Shown: piece by piece, positions 1 to 8,285 of the stretch
Position numbering within the stretch: the stretch's first letter is position 1
Layout of the letters: the number at the start of each line of letters is the position of its first letter
Assembly (NCBI GenBank): GCA_004843165.1
Contig: CP039459.1
Coordinates: forward strand, 1,689,001-1,753,000
DNA: 64,000 nt
Reading direction: 5' to 3'
DNA from: Acetobacteraceae bacterium
Lineage (GTDB): Bacteria > Pseudomonadota > Alphaproteobacteria > Acetobacterales > Acetobacteraceae
Made by a program: the position numbers and the translations under genes
The notes under the pieces: model-generated
Databases searched by the model: none
What the model saw: the letters and a program-made list of their open reading frames with translations, nothing else
What the model was told of the DNA's origin: nothing

Positions 1-563
1 GCATCTGCTAAGCCATTGAGCGGTTTATTAAAGTCCGTTGGGATATTTTCGCCTGTCTCAATCCCTTTCCCCATGAGGGTAAAGGCTCCAAAAAGTCCAC
101 GTGCAGAGGGATCTGCGGCAAGCGTTCCGAGAAAAGCCTGCGAAGAAACGAGTGAGTCTAAAAGAGATTGTAATTGCGGCTCTTCTAAAAAGAGTAACGC
201 ACGGTCGAGATAATAGGGATTAGCATTGGGAAGGCTGACGGCAGAAAAATGCGTTTTATCTTTTTCCAGCCTATCTGCAAGCTGTTTTGCAGCATCTTGC
301 GCCTCTTCAGGGGTTTTCCCACGTATAACAGCAACCAATGTGCCTTTTTCACCTGGAAAAAGATGTTCCACCTCTGAGATTTTTTGCTTCCATTGCAAAG
401 AATCTGAAAAAAGACGATCCGTTTCGGTTGTAATTCCAAGATGCTTTGTTGTGTAGGCACAGGATAGGATTGCCAAGAGCGTAAAGATCCCAAAAGTTTT
501 CCACGCATGTTTCTGACAAAGATGACCGAGGCGGGTAAGGATCGAAGTGAGAGAAAAACGCAT
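1..563 (-). CDS. hpnN: Hopanoid-associated RND transporter HpnN, N-terminal part (runs off the window)
   Basis: The reading frame is open from an ATG at 563 to the window edge (187 complete codons), so only the N-terminus is visible. It begins MRFSLTSILTRLGHLCQKHA, then has one hydrophobic segment (about residues 20-37), followed by a periplasmic region with TTETDRLFSDSLQW, FPGEKGTLVAVIRGKTPEEA and QAFLGTLAADPSARGLFGA. This order (a TM1 anchor, then an 'LGTLAADPSxRGLF' block) is the pattern I associate with HpnN, the MMPL/RND-type inner-membrane protein that moves hopanoids to the outer membrane. The start has AGAGG 5 nt upstream. It lies 42 bp downstream of tgt on the same strand. An unspecific MMPL-family protein is the alternative, but the LAADPS block favours HpnN. 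Catalytic or transport residues of later helices cannot be seen. Confidence 0.85.
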   Translation of the reverse strand, partial: MRFSLTSILTRLGHLCQKHAWKTFGIFTLLAILSCAYTTKHLGITTETDRLFSDSLQWKQKISEVEHLFPGEKGTLVAVIRGKTPEEAQDAAKQLADRLEKDKTHFSAVSLPNANPYYLDRALLFLEEPQLQSLLDSLVSSQAFLGTLAADPSARGLFGAFTLMGKGIETGENIPTDFNKPLNGLAD

Positions 564-605
564 AAAAACCTCTTGGGATAGAACCGAATAAATCGTTTTT
601 GAAGG

Positions 606-1820
606 CTATAATGGCATTGGATCTATGGGGGGCGGAACAGGCGTATTCCACTCTGACATTTCCCAATCGCCTTTAAGCCATTCCTCTCTCAAATAGGAGG
701 CCGTTTCAGCAAGATTTTGAGAAATAATCGCACGACGAATTTGTTGCATCAAGCGTTGATAATATGCCAAATTATGCAGAGTCAAGAACATTGCGCCAAG
801 CATTTCTTGGCATTTAAAAAGATGATGAAGATAGGCCCGAGAGACATTTTTGAGTGGCCCCTCTTCATAAGGTGTAAGAGGGCGAGGGTCTTCTGCAAAG
901 CGTGCATTTCGGAGATTGATATAGCCTCGCTCCGTATAGGCTCTAGCAGTTCTACCTGCACGTGAAGGCATGACACAATCAAACATATCAATACCACGCT
1001 CAATCGCCCCAAGCATATCTTGCGGCGTTCCAACACCCATTAGGTAGCGTGGTGCCTCTGTCGGTAAAAAAGGCAAGGTATAATCAAGGGTTGAAAACAT
1101 CAGTTCCTGAGGTTCACCAACAGCAAGGCCGCCGACAGCATAACCTTCAAAACCAATTTTTTTCAGCCCTTCGGCCGAGCGTTCTCTGAGGTCTTTTTCC
1201 GTACCCCCCTGAACAATTCCAAATTGCCCATATCCGGGACGTTTTTTGAAAGCATCACGGGACCTTTGTGCCCATCGGAGAGAGCATTCCATTGAGCTCT
1301 CCAGACGTGCTTTGGTAGCGGGAAGGGCTGGACATTCATCCAAGACCATTGAAATATCCGCATCAAGCATAAATTGAATATCGGTCGAGCGTTCAGGGCT
1401 TAGAAAATGACGGGAACCGTCAATATGAGATTGAAAAGTAACGCCTTCCTCTTTGACTTTTGCAAGTTTTCCGAGAGACATGACCTGAAATCCGCCTGAA
1501 TCTGTTAAAATAGGGCCAGCCCAGTTCATCATCTGATGCAAGCCGCCTAGCTTTTGGACGCGTTCCGGGGTTGGGCGCAACATTAAGTGGTAAACATTTC
1601 CAAGAATAATGCCAGCGCCTGTTGAGCGTAGCATTGCAGGAGTCATACCTTTGACGGTTGCGCAGGTGCCAACAGGCATAAAGATAGGGGTTGGCACCTT
1701 GCCGTGGGCAGTATGGAGCCAGCCAGCGCGGGCTTTACCATCTTGTTTTTCAGAAACCCATTGAAATTTATCGCAAGGTGTAAAATCAGGCCATGGTGGT
1801 GTGTTATTTTTTAAAGTCAT
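606..1820 (-). CDS. tgt: tRNA-guanine transglycosylase
   Basis: Exchanges guanine-34 of GUN-anticodon tRNAs for the queuine precursor preQ1. The 404-residue protein is near the usual bacterial length (about 375-385) and has the family blocks: MPVGTCATVKGM near residue 48, ILTDSGGFQVMSLG with the first active-site Asp, FGIVQGG, and FDCVMPSRAGRTARAYT, whose first Asp is the nucleophile. The C-terminal zinc module is abnormal. Where bacterial enzymes have CxCxxC just before SRAYLHHL, this protein reads PLTPYEEGPLKNVSRAYLHH, so all three Cys ligands are absent, although the His partner (TLHN) is kept. I checked the other two frames there and found no hidden cysteine motif. Five bases separate it from queA, the partner gene upstream, so the two are surely co-transcribed. 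Confidence 0.93.
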   Translation of the reverse strand: MTLKNNTPPWPDFTPCDKFQWVSEKQDGKARAGWLHTAHGKVPTPIFMPVGTCATVKGMTPAMLRSTGAGIILGNVYHLMLRPTPERVQKLGGLHQMMNWAGPILTDSGGFQVMSLGKLAKVKEEGVTFQSHIDGSRHFLSPERSTDIQFMLDADISMVLDECPALPATKARLESSMECSLRWAQRSRDAFKKRPGYGQFGIVQGGTEKDLRERSAEGLKKIGFEGYAVGGLAVGEPQELMFSTLDYTLPFLPTEAPRYLMGVGTPQDMLGAIERGIDMFDCVMPSRAGRTARAYTERGYINLRNARFAEDPRPLTPYEEGPLKNVSRAYLHHLFKCQEMLGAMFLTLHNLAYYQRLMQQIRRAIISQNLAETASYLREEWLKGDWEMSEWNTPVPPPIDPMPL

Positions 1821-1825
1821 TGTGA

Positions 1826-2935
1826 TTACTTATTTTTTTCTAAGAGGCAAAGATCCCCATAGGAGTAAAAGCGCAGGTTATTTTTAATGGCATATTGATA
1901 GGCATGACGCATTTTTTCTGTTCCTGCAAAAGCACATACCAGCATAAATAAGGTTGAGCGTGGCAGGTGAAAATTGGTTAAGAGCGCATCTGCGGCATGA
2001 AATTCACAGCCGGGACGTAGAAAAATAGCCGTTTCGCCAGTCCAAGGCTGGATTTTACCTGTTTTTGTTGCCGCACTTTCCAGAAGGCGTAAAGAGGTCG
2101 TGCCAACGGGGATAATACGTGCCCCTTTTGAGCGTGCTTGATTGATTTTATCAGCACTTTCTTTTGAAATTTCACCCCATTCAGGATGCATGACATGCTC
2201 ATCTGGAGAGTCGTGCACAGGAAGAAAAGTACCTGCGCCGACATGTAACGTCACAAAAGTCCAGTCAATTCCAATGGCTTTAAGCGTCTCTAATAAGCTA
2301 TCTGTAAAATGCAGGCTTGCGGTTGGTGCTGCAACGGCCCCTTCTTTTTTTGCAAAAACGGTTTGGTAGTTTTGCTCATCTTCCAGCGTAGGGCCTTGAG
2401 GACGTTCAATATAAGGCGGCAGGGCGAGCTTGCCGACACGGCAAAGAAAATTATGAAAATCTGTTCCGGAAACAGAAAAAATAATTTCCGCTACCCCCTG
2501 ATCAATGTCGGAAATTTTTGCGCTGACAGGATCCGGTTTTCCTTCGGGGAGAGTTGCTCCATATTTATTGCCAGCGATCGCAGGGAAAAAAGAGAGCGTA
2601 TCTTCTTTTTTAAGACGTTTTGCATTACGAACCAATACACGCCAAGCCCCATTGGGAAGAGGGCGATCTAGCGTAAGTTCGACATGAGCCGTCTGTTCAT
2701 TTCGGGTGCGCCATGCTTGTATTTTCGCGGGAATGACCTTGGTGTCGTTAAAGACGAGCAGATCCCCTTTTTTTAAAAGCTTTGGCAAATCCCTGACAAA
2801 ATGAAGATCTGGTGATTGTGTGTCATTTTGAGAGGAGAGGACATGAAGCAATCTTCCACTTTCACGTGGTGAAGCAGGATTTAAGGCAATCTGCTCACTA
2901 GGAAGGTGGAAGTCAAATACTTGCATGGGGTCCAT
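1826..2935 (-). CDS. queA: S-adenosylmethionine:tRNA ribosyltransferase-isomerase
   Basis: Converts preQ1-modified tRNA to epoxyqueuosine-tRNA, using the ribosyl group of AdoMet. At 369 residues it has the normal family length. Visible hallmarks are the N-terminal VFDFHLPSEQIALNPASPRE, the block GDLLVFNDTKVIPAK, APTASLHFTDSLL in the middle, HVGAGTFLPV, and the C-terminal NFHLPRSTLFMLVCAFAG. Two start codons are possible: ATG at 2935, or ATG at 2926, which begins MQVFDFHLP; the conserved sequence starts at the second. It forms a two-gene queuosine operon with tgt (5 bp apart). The later enzyme QueG/QueH and the preQ1 biosynthesis genes are not in this window. Confidence 0.95.
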   Translation of the reverse strand: MDPMQVFDFHLPSEQIALNPASPRESGRLLHVLSSQNDTQSPDLHFVRDLPKLLKKGDLLVFNDTKVIPAKIQAWRTRNEQTAHVELTLDRPLPNGAWRVLVRNAKRLKKEDTLSFFPAIAGNKYGATLPEGKPDPVSAKISDIDQGVAEIIFSVSGTDFHNFLCRVGKLALPPYIERPQGPTLEDEQNYQTVFAKKEGAVAAPTASLHFTDSLLETLKAIGIDWTFVTLHVGAGTFLPVHDSPDEHVMHPEWGEISKESADKINQARSKGARIIPVGTTSLRLLESAATKTGKIQPWTGETAIFLRPGCEFHAADALLTNFHLPRSTLFMLVCAFAGTEKMRHAYQYAIKNNLRFYSYGDLCLLEKNK

Positions 2936-2952
2936 AAGATAAGATCCCGTTT

Positions 2953-3603
2953 TTAGCTGGTGGTACCTGATTTATTCGTTGTATCGTAACCCCCAACTTG
3001 CTTTCTCATGGCTAAGATAAGTTGCTTCACTTCGCCATTATGGTTTCCAAGGAAAGCACGATAATCGTTTCTCTGGGTAATACGAATGCTCATACCTTCT
3101 GTATAGACATCCACAATTTTTGGAGGTTCCCCATTTGTGACAACAGAGAGCTTAATGGGCTCACCGCTTGGACGTGTGACAAGGGCATCCACTTTTTCAC
3201 CAAGCGGCAATGTCGTACTACTGAGAACATTGATGCTGATATTTTGAAAATTTTCCACTTGGGTTGTGATGGCATGCATGAGAACTTTACGGAAAAGTTC
3301 AAGATATTCTTTTTGCTCTTCTTCCGTTGCCTGTTTCCAGTAGTGGCCAAGGCAATATTGTCCGATGGCCGGGATATCAACATTTTTGCTGATAAGTGGT
3401 AAAATTTCTCGGCGTTTTTCGGTCAAAGTAATCGGGGCATTGATAATGGTTGCAATTTGCGCACCAAAATCAGTAACAAAGGCCCGTCCACTTTGGGCGG
3501 CATCTTGTGCCTGGGCATGAGGGGCATTTACCACAGTAAGAAAGCTTCCCGTTGCAAGCGCAGCGCTGAGAGGAAGAGATCTTAGGAAACGGCTCAAAGA
3601 CAT
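2953..3603 (-). CDS. MlaC/Ttg2D-family periplasmic lipid-binding protein (possibly HpnM)
   Basis: A secreted protein of the toluene-tolerance Ttg2D/MlaC family, which shuttles phospholipids across the periplasm. With the ATG at 3603 it begins MSLSRFLRSLPLSAALATGS, a clean signal peptide ending HAQAQDA. The mature part has DFGAQIATIINAP, DIPAIGQYCLGHYWKQATEE and the late block PKIVDVYTEGMSIRITQR, all typical of the family. A TTG at 3708 would add 35 charged residues before the signal peptide, so I prefer 3603, although neither start has a strong Shine-Dalgarno. It lies between queA (17 bp) and mlaA. HpnM belongs to the same superfamily and hpnN is close by, so a hopanoid role is an alternative that sequence reading alone cannot exclude. 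Confidence 0.82.
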   Translation of the reverse strand: MSLSRFLRSLPLSAALATGSFLTVVNAPHAQAQDAAQSGRAFVTDFGAQIATIINAPITLTEKRREILPLISKNVDIPAIGQYCLGHYWKQATEEEQKEYLELFRKVLMHAITTQVENFQNISINVLSSTTLPLGEKVDALVTRPSGEPIKLSVVTNGEPPKIVDVYTEGMSIRITQRNDYRAFLGNHNGEVKQLILAMRKQVGGYDTTNKSGTTS

Positions 3604-3794
3604 AAGGCTGGGAACTTTCGAGAAACTTTTATGTTGGATAGGTTTAGAAAGATTAAGCTGATCCAAACTCTCATCAAGAGAATTTTCAGAAAAACGGATA
3701 ATTTTCAAGAGATTAGGTTTATTTTAAAATAAGATAAAATAGAGCGTTTGGCAAAGATATTTTCGATAAAGCGGAAAAGCCGACAAAGTGGGAT

Positions 3795-4622
3795 TTAGTA
3801 ATACCAGCTTGGCGGAGTTGAGCGCTTATCTTTTTTAAGGGCATCAATTTGTCCTTGCCGGTTCTGCTGCCATGCGCTTCGCAAAAAGGCATAAGGATCA
3901 AGGCTTTGATGCTCCAGCTGTTCCAGCTGATCCGAAGCAGACGCAAACATGTTGAAAGTGCCGAGGACGTTATATCCCCAGTCAAATTGAATCAGACCGT
4001 AACCGCTTGGCACATAGTTAATCGGGGTGAGGGCTTGTCCAACAGCATAACCGATGGCATCACGAAAGTTACTTGGGCCAATGCCGGGAAGAAAGAGATA
4101 AGGTCCTGGATCAATATCCCAGAGCGCAAAAACCATACCCGGATCTGTTGGCTCTTCTTTATAGCCTGCAAATTTAGCAATATCGAAAAAACCCGCAATT
4201 CCAAAACTCATATTAATGGCAAAACGCATAAAAGAATTACCCGCACGATAAGGTTTTCCTGCCCCCGCACTGGAGAAAAAAACCATTGGCTCACGCCATG
4301 TTTCTTCGAGGGTGGAGATAGAATCCCGAACAGGTTTAGGAATATATTTTTTCCATAATTGTCCCAGAGGACGCAGGGCTTTGTGATAAACCCACATATT
4401 TAATGCAAAAAGATCACGGTTCAGAGGTTCTAGAGGGTCATTTGCCTCATTATATTCTTCAAGCTCATCCGGATCTGTTGGTGGGGGCTTGATAAATTTA
4501 TCACTGCTGCATCCTGTTAAAATACCTAGAATAAGTGCAAGAGAGATGACTTTTTTGGACAGTGCGCGCTGCTTTTTGAAAGAAGGGCGAGCCAAGGCTA
4601 ATTTTTTAAGAAAAGAGGACAA
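3795..4622 (-). CDS. mlaA: Outer-membrane lipoprotein MlaA (VacJ)
   Basis: MlaA removes phospholipids from the outer leaflet of the outer membrane and hands them to MlaC. The N-terminus has a basic stretch, a hydrophobic core and the lipobox LTGC at about residues 36-39, followed by CSSDKF. Family blocks include NEANDPLEPLNRDLFALN, RAGNSFMRFAINMSFGIAG, DPGPYLFLPGIGPSNFRDA and the DPYAFLRSAW tail. The only in-frame start is a TTG at 4622. It is immediately preceded by AAGGA with no spacing and by an in-frame TAA three bases further up, so initiation here is unusual. At 275 residues it is slightly longer than the E. coli protein (251). It is upstream of the mlaC-like gene on the same strand, consistent with joint work. 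Confidence 0.9.
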   Translation of the reverse strand: MSSFLKKLALARPSFKKQRALSKKVISLALILGILTGCSSDKFIKPPPTDPDELEEYNEANDPLEPLNRDLFALNMWVYHKALRPLGQLWKKYIPKPVRDSISTLEETWREPMVFFSSAGAGKPYRAGNSFMRFAINMSFGIAGFFDIAKFAGYKEEPTDPGMVFALWDIDPGPYLFLPGIGPSNFRDAIGYAVGQALTPINYVPSGYGLIQFDWGYNVLGTFNMFASASDQLEQLEHQSLDPYAFLRSAWQQNRQGQIDALKKDKRSTPPSWYY

Positions 4623-4824
4623 TCCTTAAGCACTTTGCATTTTAAAAGGGAAGAGAGCAGATCATTTTTATTTAAAAATAGAAAAAAAATCTGAAAGAAT
4701 AAAGGTTTAATAAATTTATCTCTTTGAAGACGGGTTCTTTTCGTTTCATCTTCTGTTTTTCCGTTATATATCTTAGGCAGTTGGAAACGCTTTTATGACA
4801 TAAGCGCATGGAGAAACCCTTTAT
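4623..4824. promoter_or_regulatory. Divergent promoter region between mlaA and galM
   Basis: A 202-bp AT-rich spacer between two divergent genes, so it must carry promoters in both directions. TTATATAT near 4764 could serve as a -10 for galM. I could not assign a matching -35 box with confidence, and no clear hairpin is present. Confidence 0.4.
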
Positions 4825-6051
4825 ATGCAGTTCTCAAAGATTTTTTACACCGCATCATCGGCTTTTGCTGTTGGTATCATTTCATGCGGCTTTCTGTCGC
4901 TTATCCCTGTATCCGCTCTTGCAAAGGCCAAGGTGCCGGCAGCAGTGCAGCAGGAGAATGGCCCTAAGATTAAATTGGAAAATTGGGGAAAAACACAAAA
5001 AGGCAAATCGGTTCAGCGGATTATTTTGTCTAATCAGCATGGGGTTACAGCGAGAATTTTGACCTATGGTGCAACCCTTCAGTCGCTTGATATTCCAGAT
5101 GCAAAAGGAAAATCGGCCAATGTTGTCCTCGGCTTTAAAGATCTAAAAGGCTATGAGGCGACTGGCCCCTCTCCACGGACTTATTTCGGTGCAACGATCG
5201 GACGTGTTGCGAACCGTATTCCAAATGGGACATTTAGTCTTGATGGGCAAACTTATAATGTTCCAACCAATGCCGGTGATAATGCCATTCATGGTGGCAA
5301 TGTCGGCTTGGATCAAAAGGTTTGGAAAATTCTTGATAAGGGACAAAATGCAAAGGGCGCTTGGGTTAAGCTAGGCTGTGTAAGTCCAAGTGGCGATCAG
5401 GGGTTCCCCGGTGCCGTTAATATTGAAGCAACTTATTTCTTAGGGGCGGAGAATGCGCTGACGTTGGAATATAAGGCGACAACAGATAAAAAAACACCTC
5501 TTAGTATGACAAACCATACTTATTGGAATCTTAATGGGGAAGGGTCAGGCTCCATAGCATCGGAAACTTTACAGGTTTTTGCAGATCGCTATACGCCAAC
5601 AGATATTTCCCTTATCCCAACAGGGCATATTTTACCTGTTGAGGGCAGTGTCTTTGATTATCGTAAGCCAATTTTGTTGCGCGAGCGTTTAAATTTATCA
5701 GAAAATCAAATGCTATGGCATCACGGCTTAGATGAGAATTTTGTTTTAAATGGTGCCTATGGCGAGGAGCCACGTCCTGCCGCTATTTTAGCAGATCCAC
5801 GCTCAGGCCGTGCCTTAAGAATTTCGACAACGGAGCCGGGAATTATTGCTTATACAGGGAATTCTTTGGATGGTGGCTATGTCGGCACATCTGGGAAAAC
5901 TTACCGTCAAACAGATGGAATTGCTCTTGAATCAGGTGGTTTCCCCGATTCTCTGCACCATCCGAACTTCCCCTCTATCATTATTACGCCAGCAGACGCT
6001 TATCATGCGACAACCGTCTGGGAATTTGGCGTTATTGATAATGGAAAATAA
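4825..6051 (+). CDS. galM: Exported aldose 1-epimerase (mutarotase)
   Basis: Interconverts alpha and beta anomers of glucose and galactose. The 408-residue protein begins MQFSKIFYTASSAFAVGIIS with a hydrophobic core and a cleavage site near SALAKA, so it should act in the periplasm; E. coli GalM lacks such a peptide. The epimerase domain has GRVANRIPNGTFSLDG, NAIHGGNVG, TNHTYWNLNGEGSG (catalytic His) and LESGGFPDSLHHPNFP (catalytic Glu). It is a monocistronic gene facing away from mlaA, with a hairpin terminator at 6060-6081 after it. Acetic acid bacteria oxidise glucose in the periplasm with PQQ-glucose dehydrogenase, which prefers the beta anomer, so feeding that enzyme is a reasonable but unproven role. 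Confidence 0.93.
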   Translation: MQFSKIFYTASSAFAVGIISCGFLSLIPVSALAKAKVPAAVQQENGPKIKLENWGKTQKGKSVQRIILSNQHGVTARILTYGATLQSLDIPDAKGKSANVVLGFKDLKGYEATGPSPRTYFGATIGRVANRIPNGTFSLDGQTYNVPTNAGDNAIHGGNVGLDQKVWKILDKGQNAKGAWVKLGCVSPSGDQGFPGAVNIEATYFLGAENALTLEYKATTDKKTPLSMTNHTYWNLNGEGSGSIASETLQVFADRYTPTDISLIPTGHILPVEGSVFDYRKPILLRERLNLSENQMLWHHGLDENFVLNGAYGEEPRPAAILADPRSGRALRISTTEPGIIAYTGNSLDGGYVGTSGKTYRQTDGIALESGGFPDSLHHPNFPSIIITPADAYHATTVWEFGVIDNGK

Positions 6052-6059
6052 AAGAAGTG

Positions 6060-6081
6060 GGATGACCTTAAGGGGTCATCC
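6060..6081. terminator. Bidirectional hairpin terminator between galM and the ubiH-type gene
   Basis: GGATGACC at 6060-6067 and GGTCATCC at 6074-6081 form a perfect 8-bp stem with a 6-nt loop, followed by TTCTCCTTTTCC on the plus strand. It lies between two convergent genes and overlaps the last codons of the minus-strand gene. The T tract is interrupted, so strength is uncertain. Confidence 0.7.
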
Positions 6082-7344
6082 TTCTCCTTTTCCAAGGGAT
6101 TGCTTGGCGATCATTTTTCGCAGGGCAGGAATTTTCTTAAAGAGGCCAAGCGTTGCCTGACGTCCTGCTCTGAGAATAGGATTTGAGCTACTAAAAGAGC
6201 GCTCCATTAAATCGCAAGAGGCGAGCAACGCCATATTATAGGGGCGTGTTTTGCGTTGATATGTTTTGAGAATTTTATCAGAACCGAGATCCTCCCCTCT
6301 GGAAAAGGCCTCTGTTAAAATCTTTTTGAGAACAGAGACATCCCTAAATCCTAAATTCATTCCCTGACCCGCAACGGGATGAAGGCCATGTGCGCTATCA
6401 CCGATAAGCGCAAGCCTCGATGCGATATATTTATGCGCATATTGAGAGCACAGCGGATATGTCCAGCGTGGGCCAATATTGGAAATTTCCCCCAGCTCTT
6501 TTTCAAGTTTGGGACGAAGCAGATTTAAAAAAGATTTTTCTGGAAGGCTTTTTAGGCGTGCGATCCATTCTGGAGTATCTGTCCAGACAATTGCGGAACA
6601 ATGCGGATGATTTTCCATGCCTTGGAGGGGAAGACGTGCGAAAGGACCTTCAGGTAAGAAATTTTCTAAGGCACTCCCTTGATGCGCATGTTCGTGAGCA
6701 ATTAAAGTGACAAGCGCATCTTTATGATAGGGGATGATTGTGAGGTCAATGCCGACCTGTTCACGTAACTGTGATTTTCTACCATCTGCGGCAATGACTA
6801 AAGCGGCTGTAAAGTTTTCTATCTCTACAGCATCTTCTTTTTGGGCGGAGATATATACTTTCTCTTGTGATGTTTTAAAGTCGAATTTTGCCGTATAGGG
6901 AGAGAGGACGGTCAAATTAGGGCAAGTTTTTAGGGCGTGTGTAATGGCCGGTAAAAGATCAGCGGCCTCCACCATCCAGCCAAAAGGTTCTTTTTTTGGG
7001 AGGTCACTTGGAAGAAAAGAAAAGCCTTCCATATTTTTTAGCCAAGAGAAAGCAGGTTTGAAGCAATCTTTGACATGAATGATATTGATGGCTTGCGGAA
7101 GATTGGAAAAATTTTCCCAAATTTTTGTTTTTTCTAAAAGCGGACGAATGCGGGCATTGAGGGCATAGGCTCTGCCATCTTGAGCAAGAATTCTGTTCAG
7201 CGGAAGTTTGCGCCGCTCCAACATTAGAACCTTGAGGCCTTTTTGGGCGAGAGAAATGCCGAGAACAGCCCCAATAGGGCCAGCGCCATTGATGCAAATA
7301 TCAAAATGTGTCGTTGGTTCCGAAGCAGTGAAGTTTTGTACCAT
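6076..7344 (-). CDS. UbiH/UbiF/Coq6-family FAD-dependent monooxygenase
   Basis: A flavoprotein hydroxylase of the group that adds hydroxyls to the ubiquinone ring. It has a Rossmann FAD motif near the start (DICINGAGPIGAVLGISLAQ), DGRKSQLREQVG in the middle, and the second FAD motif LIGDSAHGLHPVAGQGMNLG at about residue 310, which is characteristic of this family. The length of 422 residues is typical. Its ATG overlaps the TAA of ispE by one base (TAATG), so translation of the two is likely coupled. Which ring position it hydroxylates (UbiH, UbiF, UbiI or UbiL type) cannot be told from the sequence alone. The C-terminal tail is rich in basic residues. Confidence 0.85.
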   Translation of the reverse strand: MVQNFTASEPTTHFDICINGAGPIGAVLGISLAQKGLKVLMLERRKLPLNRILAQDGRAYALNARIRPLLEKTKIWENFSNLPQAINIIHVKDCFKPAFSWLKNMEGFSFLPSDLPKKEPFGWMVEAADLLPAITHALKTCPNLTVLSPYTAKFDFKTSQEKVYISAQKEDAVEIENFTAALVIAADGRKSQLREQVGIDLTIIPYHKDALVTLIAHEHAHQGSALENFLPEGPFARLPLQGMENHPHCSAIVWTDTPEWIARLKSLPEKSFLNLLRPKLEKELGEISNIGPRWTYPLCSQYAHKYIASRLALIGDSAHGLHPVAGQGMNLGFRDVSVLKKILTEAFSRGEDLGSDKILKTYQRKTRPYNMALLASCDLMERSFSSSNPILRAGRQATLGLFKKIPALRKMIAKQSLGKGEG

Positions 7345-8285
7345 TAGAAATCTTTCATTGGATTTTGTTTACTAGGGTAGGTTTCTCCGCTCCAGATCCA
7401 CCAATTTTGAGGTGTATTAGGGGAAGAACGTAAAATCTTCCCAGCCTTCATGGCATCGTCTTTTGTCTTAAAAAGAGCAAAGCACGTAGCGCCAGAGCCA
7501 CTCATTCTTGCAATTTGGCAAGCAGGAAGCGTCTTGAGCTGAGAAAGAAGTTTTTGAATTTCTGGTACCAGTCGGATGGCTGGCAACTGTAAATCATTGC
7601 GTGTTTGGTTGAGAAAAGAAAATAAGCTTTCTGCGTTTTCCCATCCATTCGTAGGGAATTCAGGAAAAATTACCCGTTGAAGCTTTTCAATCTTTAATTT
7701 TTTAAAAATTGCAGGTGTGCTGACTTTAATGCGAGGATTAACCAGTAGAATTCCAAGTTCTGGAAAATTTGAAATTTTTGTTAGAATTTCACCAATACCC
7801 TGCATTCTTTTTGGCATTGAATCTATCGTGACAGGTCCGTCAGCGCCTAGTTTAAGGGCGAGTGCCCTATAATCTGCTTCTTTCAGATGGGGGATTGGAT
7901 AAAATTGGCGGAGTAAGTTTAGGGTGGCGGAGGCATCTGCGCTACCGCCGCCAATACCGGCTGCAACGGGAAGATTTTTTTCAAGGAAACAGTTAAAGAA
8001 GGGCAGAGAGATATTTTGTTCTTGAGCGGCTTCTCGCCAAATGCGACAGGCTTTCAGGACGGAGTTTGAAGAAATGTTTTTTTCAGCGTTAAGAATATCT
8101 GCAAAATCGCCGGAAATATGAAGAGAATCATGCCTTTTTGTTGGATTTTCCTCAAGGGAAATATTGTCCCCGTATTTCGCAAAAACGGTTAGGCTATCAA
8201 GTTCATGATAGCCATCCTTCCGCCGAGCTGTGACATGGAGAAAGAAATTAATTTTCGCAGGGGCAATGGAGTGAAGCGAAGAAAT
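7344..8285 (-). CDS. ispE: 4-diphosphocytidyl-2-C-methyl-D-erythritol kinase, apparent ATT start
   Basis: Fourth enzyme of the MEP isoprenoid pathway (GHMP kinase fold). The frame reads through the standard N-terminal block APAKINFFLHVTARRKDGYH, the ATP loop LPVAAGIGGGSADAS, LGADGPV and the C-terminal MSGSGATCFALF. The upstream in-frame stop is TAA at 8310-8312. Between it and the first internal ATG at 7817 there is no ATG, GTG, TTG or CTG, yet every conserved N-terminal motif lies in that stretch. The best start is ATT at 8285, which has GAAAGG 9 nt upstream and gives ISSLHSIAPAKIN, a normal N-terminus; ATT at 8267 is second choice. This gives 313 residues. A shortened call from 7817 would lose the active site. 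The gene leads a coupled pair with the UbiH-type gene. Confidence 0.85.
   Translation of the reverse strand: MSSLHSIAPAKINFFLHVTARRKDGYHELDSLTVFAKYGDNISLEENPTKRHDSLHISGDFADILNAEKNISSNSVLKACRIWREAAQEQNISLPFFNCFLEKNLPVAAGIGGGSADASATLNLLRQFYPIPHLKEADYRALALKLGADGPVTIDSMPKRMQGIGEILTKISNFPELGILLVNPRIKVSTPAIFKKLKIEKLQRVIFPEFPTNGWENAESLFSFLNQTRNDLQLPAIRLVPEIQKLLSQLKTLPACQIARMSGSGATCFALFKTKDDAMKAGKILRSSPNTPQNWWIWSGETYPSKQNPMKDF

Noticed and set aside
3849-4358. A 169-codon plus-strand frame over mlaA
   Set aside because: Antisense to a gene whose lipobox and family motifs are clear.
7344-7817. A 157-residue ispE starting at ATG 7817
   Set aside because: It would lose the APAKIN block and the ATP loop, both of which are encoded in the same open frame upstream.
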